From positions 1 to 8,292 of the forward strand of contig CAJUSM010000082.1 in assembly GCA_910588935.1 (NCBI GenBank): a stretch of 8,292 nt of DNA, in the 5' to 3' direction. This document shows positions 5,209-8,292 of the stretch, one piece after another (the stretch's first letter is position 1; the number at the start of each line of letters is the position of its first letter). The stretch comes from an uncultured Oscillospiraceae bacterium. GTDB taxonomy: Bacteria; Bacillota; Clostridia; Oscillospirales; Acutalibacteraceae. The position numbers were made by a program, and so were the translations under genes. Below the pieces are notes generated by a model, which saw only the letters and a list, made by a program, of their open reading frames with translations, did not search any database and was not told the origin of the DNA.

Positions 5209-6732
5209 ATGAATGTAAATCTGGAGATCAGCCGTTTGGTGGAGTATGCTCTCCGCCGAGGCCTGATTGCCGAGGAGGACCGGGCCTATTCTGCTAACCG
5301 CCTACTTGCCCTGCTGGGTGCCGGGGATTATGTGGAGGAAAAGGTCTCTGAAGACCTGCCCTATCCTGCCGGGCCTTTGGACCGCCTGTGCGATTGGGCC
5401 GCCCAACAGGGCTTGATCCAGCCAGACACCCAGGACGCCCGAGATCAGTTTGACACGGAGCTGATGGCCTGCCTCACTCCCCGGCCCTCAGAGGTGGTCA
5501 ACAGCTTTCGCAGCCTGTACCAGGAAAGCCCGCAGGCCGCTACCGATTACTACTATGGCCTTAGCCGGGCAAGCAATTACATCCGGGTGGACAGAATTGA
5601 GAAGGATAAGCTCTGGACAGCGCCCACCCCTTACGGCGATCTGGTGATTACCATTAATCTTTCGAAGCCGGAAAAGGATCCTAAGGCCATTGCCGCCGCA
5701 AAAAGCGCCCCCAAGTCCGGCTACCCCGCCTGTGCTCTCTGCCGGGAAAATGAAGGGTACAAGGGCAGCCCCAACCAAGCCGCCCGAGGCAATCACCGGC
5801 TGATCCCGCTGGAGCTGTGCGGCGAAAAATGGTTTTTGCAGTATTCCCCCTATGTATACTATAACGAGCATTGCATTGTGCTCAGCGCCCAGCACCGGCC
5901 TATGAAGGTGAGCAAAGACACCTTCCGCCGGCTTCTCGCGTTTGTTGACTGGCTGCCCCACTATTTTTTAGGCTCTAACGCGGATCTGCCTATTGTGGGG
6001 GGATCTATCCTTTCCCACGACCACTTTCAGGGTGGCTGCTACGAATTCCCCATGGCCAAGGCCCCCCTGCGGCACAGGCTGGCCTTTCAGGATTACCCCC
6101 AGATAGATGCCGGAATCGTCCACTGGCCTATGTCCGTAATCCGCCTGCGCTGCAGGGACAAAGATGCCCTTATAGACCTGGCCGCTAAAATTCTTGACGC
6201 CTGGCGGGGATATTCCGATCCCTCCGCGGATATCTTGGCCAGTTCTGCCAGCAGTGAGGGAGAGGCAGTGCCCCACAATACCATTACCCCCATTGCCCGC
6301 CGGCGAGGAGACGATTTTGAGCTGGATTTGGTTTTGCGGAATAACCGGACTACAGAGGAGCACCCTCTGGGTATTTTCCATCCCCATGCCCAGTATCATC
6401 ATATTAAAAAGGAAAACATTGGGCTTATTGAGGTAATGGGCCTGGCCATTCTTCCGCCCAGGCTTTTGGAGGAGACCAAACTGCTGACCCAGGCCTTGGC
6501 CGGGGAGCCCAGTATAATGGATCAGCCCGAGATGAAAAAGCACCAGGCCTGGTATCGGGAACTGGCGGGCAGAAACCTGCCGTTAGAGGATATTCCCCAG
6601 GCAATTCAGCACAGCATTGGGGAAATTTTTGGAAAAATTCTGGGCAACGCCGGGGTCTATAAGGACAGCGAGGAGGGCCATCAGGCGTTCCTGCGGTTCT
6701 GCGCCACGGTTGGCGGCAGTGTGAAGAGGTGA
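5209..6732 (+). CDS. galT: Galactose-1-phosphate uridylyltransferase, type 2
   Basis: GalT swaps UMP between UDP-glucose and galactose-1-phosphate in the Leloir pathway, forming UDP-galactose and glucose-1-phosphate. The product is 507 residues, the usual size of the Firmicute type-2 family and longer than the roughly 350-residue E. coli form. An N-terminal helical region (1-90) precedes the catalytic part. Motifs include YPACALCRENEGYKG (172-186), NEHCIVLS (219-226) and SHDHFQGG (269-276), the His-x-His nucleotidyl-transfer motif, then HNTITPI and PHAQYHHIKKENIG. The start at 5209 is chosen because AGGAGGG (5195-5201) lies seven bases before it; an in-frame ATG at 5167 lies in the promoter. 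No galK or galE is in the window. Its stop overlaps the comFC start by 4 nt. Confidence 0.93.
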   Translation: MNVNLEISRLVEYALRRGLIAEEDRAYSANRLLALLGAGDYVEEKVSEDLPYPAGPLDRLCDWAAQQGLIQPDTQDARDQFDTELMACLTPRPSEVVNSFRSLYQESPQAATDYYYGLSRASNYIRVDRIEKDKLWTAPTPYGDLVITINLSKPEKDPKAIAAAKSAPKSGYPACALCRENEGYKGSPNQAARGNHRLIPLELCGEKWFLQYSPYVYYNEHCIVLSAQHRPMKVSKDTFRRLLAFVDWLPHYFLGSNADLPIVGGSILSHDHFQGGCYEFPMAKAPLRHRLAFQDYPQIDAGIVHWPMSVIRLRCRDKDALIDLAAKILDAWRGYSDPSADILASSASSEGEAVPHNTITPIARRRGDDFELDLVLRNNRTTEEHPLGIFHPHAQYHHIKKENIGLIEVMGLAILPPRLLEETKLLTQALAGEPSIMDQPEMKKHQAWYRELAGRNLPLEDIPQAIQHSIGEIFGKILGNAGVYKDSEEGHQAFLRFCATVGGSVKR

Positions 6733-7388
6733 AAGTTTTAAAAGACCTTTTGGGGTGGCTGTGGCGGCTTTTTGTGCCCAGCCGCTGCCCTATCTGCGGG
6801 GAGCTGGGAGAAACCGGGCCTTGCGAAAAGTGCCGGAGAATACTGCCAGACCGGCCCTATCTTCAAACGCTTTCTCTGCCAGGAAAGCCCAGGGTTTTGG
6901 TAGCCGCCCCTTTGCGATACCAAGGAGAATGGAAAAAGACACTCCATCGCTTCAAATTTCGGGATACTCCGGCTTTGGACCGGTCCATTGCCTCCCTCAC
7001 CGCCGGCGCGGCGCAAAGGCTCCCTGGCCCCTTTGACTGTGTGGCCTATGTTCCCCTGCATAAAAAGGACCGCAGAAAGCGGGGATATGACCAAAGCGAG
7101 CTGCTAGCCAAAGAGATAGGCCGGGCGCTTTCTCTGCCGTGCGTGCCTCTTTTGGAAAAATGCCGGCAAACAGAGACCCAGCATAACCTGAACCGTGCCC
7201 AGCGCCTGGAGAACCCAGAAGGGGCCTACCGGGCCAGGCAGCCGGCGGCGGGGCTCTCGGTGCTACTGGTGGATGATATTGTAACCACCGGCGCGACCCT
7301 GTCCCAGTGCGCCTTGGCCTTATACGCGGCGGGGGCAAAAAAGGTCTGCTGCCTTTGCGCGGCGGAAGCCCCCCTAAAAAGCAGCTAA
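6729..7388 (+). CDS. comFC: ComF family protein (phosphoribosyltransferase fold)
   Basis: The 219-residue product has an N-terminal zinc-ribbon with Cys20, Cys23, Cys32 and Cys35 (CPICG...CEKC). A PRTase domain follows, with VPLHKKDRRKRGYDQSELLA (108-127) and the PRPP-binding loop VLLVDDIVTTGATL (178-191). This is the ComFC/GntX architecture. ComFC is needed for DNA uptake in naturally competent bacteria, but its biochemical role is unclear and non-competent species also carry it. The start is taken as GTG at 6729, overlapping the galT stop as GTGA. The purine-rich GAAGAG (6723-6728) abuts it with no spacing, so initiation probably depends on coupling to galT; TTG at 6750 is a less likely alternative. 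The DNA-helicase partner ComFA is not in the window. Competence is not implied by this gene alone. Confidence 0.9.
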   Translation: MKVLKDLLGWLWRLFVPSRCPICGELGETGPCEKCRRILPDRPYLQTLSLPGKPRVLVAAPLRYQGEWKKTLHRFKFRDTPALDRSIASLTAGAAQRLPGPFDCVAYVPLHKKDRRKRGYDQSELLAKEIGRALSLPCVPLLEKCRQTETQHNLNRAQRLENPEGAYRARQPAAGLSVLLVDDIVTTGATLSQCALALYAAGAKKVCCLCAAEAPLKSS

Positions 7389-7403
7389 GGCTTTAGAGAA
7401 GCG

Positions 7404-7480
7404 TAGGGCAAGCGAGCCCTAATCATCCTATAAAAACTCTGGCTGCGCAGTTAGGTCTTCACCTGCCGCAAGGCAGCCTG
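7404..7480 (+). promoter_or_regulatory. Structured leader between comFC and folE
   Basis: The 114-nt gap holds several stems. TAGGGC (7404-7409) pairs with GCCCTA (7416-7421). AGGT-CTTC-ACCT lies at 7453-7464. CTGCC-GCAA-GGCAG (7463-7476) is closed by a GNRA tetraloop. GGCTGC (7441-7446) with GCAGCC (7473-7478) forms an alternative outer stem. No T run follows, and no convincing promoter is seen, so folE may be transcribed from galT-comFC. The order suggests competing folds before folE but matches no THF riboswitch consensus I know. Confidence 0.35.
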
Positions 7481-7502
7481 ATTATAGAAAGGAAATCAGC
7501 CA

Positions 7503-8066
7503 ATGGATATGGATAAAATTGAAAGAGCTGTCCGGGATATTTTGGAGGCGGTAGGGGAGGATCCCCAGCGCCAAGGGCTGGCGGAAACCCCGGCCCGGGT
7601 GGCTAGGATGTATGGAGAGATTTTTTCTGGCCTGGCTACCGATCCCAAAGAGCATTTGAAAATCTTTAATGAGGAGGGAAAACACGACGAACTTGTGCTG
7701 GTAAGGGACATTCCTCTTTACTCTGTGTGCGAGCACCATTTGCTCCCCTTTATTGGGAAAGCGCACATTGCCTATATTCCTCGAGACGGGCGAATTATCG
7801 GCCTCTCCAAGTTTGCCCGGATTGTAGATTGCTTTGCTCGCCGGCCCCAGGTTCAGGAACGGCTTACCGGCCAAGTGGCGGACTTTTTATACGATAATCT
7901 TCAGCCTCAGGGAGCAGCTGTTTTTATAGAAGCAGAGCACCTGTGCATGACCATGCGAGGGGCAAGGGCTGCTGGGGCCATGACCAGAACCTCTGCCCTG
8001 CGAGGCTGTATGCGCTCAGATGCCAGAACCCGGGCAGAGGTAATGGCGCTGCTGGGAGGGCAGTGA
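7503..8066 (+). CDS. folE: GTP cyclohydrolase I (type IA)
   Basis: FolE converts GTP to 7,8-dihydroneopterin triphosphate, the first step of folate synthesis and also an entry to queuosine precursors. The 187-residue length is normal. The product shows GLAETPARVARMY (25-37), the zinc and catalytic segment SVCEHHLLPF (74-83) with Cys76, His78 and His79, GLSKFARIVDCFARRPQVQE (100-119), and EAEHLCMTMRG (143-153) with the second zinc ligand Cys148. TSALRG (163-168) contributes to substrate binding. The ATG at 7503 follows AAAGGA (7488-7493) by 9 nt; a second ATG two codons on (7509) is possible. No other fol or que genes are present, so folate is the likelier role but not proven. A terminator-like hairpin follows at once. 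Confidence 0.96.
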   Translation: MDMDKIERAVRDILEAVGEDPQRQGLAETPARVARMYGEIFSGLATDPKEHLKIFNEEGKHDELVLVRDIPLYSVCEHHLLPFIGKAHIAYIPRDGRIIGLSKFARIVDCFARRPQVQERLTGQVADFLYDNLQPQGAAVFIEAEHLCMTMRGARAAGAMTRTSALRGCMRSDARTRAEVMALLGGQ

Positions 8067-8069
8067 GCC

Positions 8070-8101
8070 AAAAAGGGGAGACATGAACGTTATCCCTTTT
8101 T
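8070..8101 (+). terminator. folE terminator-like hairpin
   Basis: AAAAAGGG (8070-8077) pairs over 8 bp with CCCTTTTT (8094-8101), three bases after the folE stop codon. The T run forms part of the stem, as in many A-tract/T-tract terminators. Confidence 0.55.
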
Positions 8102-8148
8102 AGTATGAACTGTCCGCGCCCGGTTCTTCAATCCAATTTTCCCTGATT

Positions 8149-8196
8149 AAAAGTCTTCGCTCTCTATTTTTTCAAAAGGAGAGCGAAGACTTTTTT
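8149..8196. terminator. Strong bidirectional intrinsic terminator
   Basis: GTCTTCGCTCTC (8153-8164) pairs perfectly over 12 bp with its complement at 8179-8190. Flanking AAAA (8149-8152) and TTTT (8191-8194) extend the stem to 16 bp, and T continues to 8196. The A tract on the left gives a T run on the other strand, so it should stop transcription from both sides. It isolates folE from the next gene. Confidence 0.88.
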
Positions 8197-8259
8197 GCCC
8201 TATAAATTTATTATGCAACCTTTCCCAGAAAAGCAATTAAAATTCATCAAGAAGAGCAA

Positions 8260-8288
8260 TTGAAGAGGAAGAAAGAAAAAGGTATAAT
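8260..8288 (+). promoter_or_regulatory. Promoter of a gene beyond the window
   Basis: TTGAAG (8260-8265), a 17-nt spacer and TATAAT (8283-8288) form a good sigma-A promoter preceded by A/T-rich sequence from 8201. Transcription would begin just past the window end, so its target is unknown. Confidence 0.68.
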
Positions 8289-8292
8289 AGAT

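Noticed and set aside
7404..7480. THF riboswitch upstream of folE
   Set aside because: The conserved core of the class I know is not visible; the stems and joins do not match.

Overview
The window looks like chromosomal DNA from an anaerobic, moderately GC-rich Firmicute, most likely a clostridial Oscillospirales/Ruminococcaceae-type gut bacterium. This rests on gene families (type-2 galT, PadR/HAAS/DUF4097 operon, ComFC, Gram-positive Alr), strong AGGAGG ribosome sites, consensus sigma-A promoters and similar codon use throughout. No database search was possible, so the taxon is an inference. No transposase, integrase, CRISPR array, rRNA or tRNA was seen.

Left part (1-1103): an erm-type 23S rRNA adenine methyltransferase gene. 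It is preceded by a consensus sigma-A promoter and a leader of about 190 nt. Within the leader, AGGAGG is correctly placed before a 14-codon TTG-start ORF, MGITVRTIARLRNE. This peptide carries the Arg-Leu-Arg motif known from macrolide-stalled Erm leader peptides (ErmDL, ErmXL). The leader can form mutually exclusive base pairings, one of which covers the erm ribosome site. This is the strongest regulatory find in the window.

Middle, minus strand (3272 down to 1134): a three-gene operon padR - HAAS-domain membrane protein - DUF4097 beta-repeat protein, with a consensus promoter. It converges on erm across a 30-nt gap containing a GC-rich hairpin. PadR probably controls its own promoter: the 8-mer CAATATAC (or its complement) occurs three times within 170 nt upstream.

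3273-3894 has no convincing protein gene. It holds a 64-nt element that folds into a perfect three-way junction (3322-3385), a candidate promoter carrying the same 8-mer in its spacer (3398-3426), a nested set of helices (3453-3572), an 11-bp hairpin (3584-3609) and a possible terminator (3728-3746). Together these suggest a structured non-coding transcript under PadR control; this is a hypothesis.

Right part, plus strand: alr (alanine racemase, own extended -10 promoter); galT (own promoter) overlapping comFC by 4 nt; folE (GTP cyclohydrolase I) after a 114-nt structured gap; then two terminator-like hairpins. A promoter facing out of the window (8260-8288) marks the next gene. These are mostly housekeeping genes in separate or short transcription units rather than one pathway.
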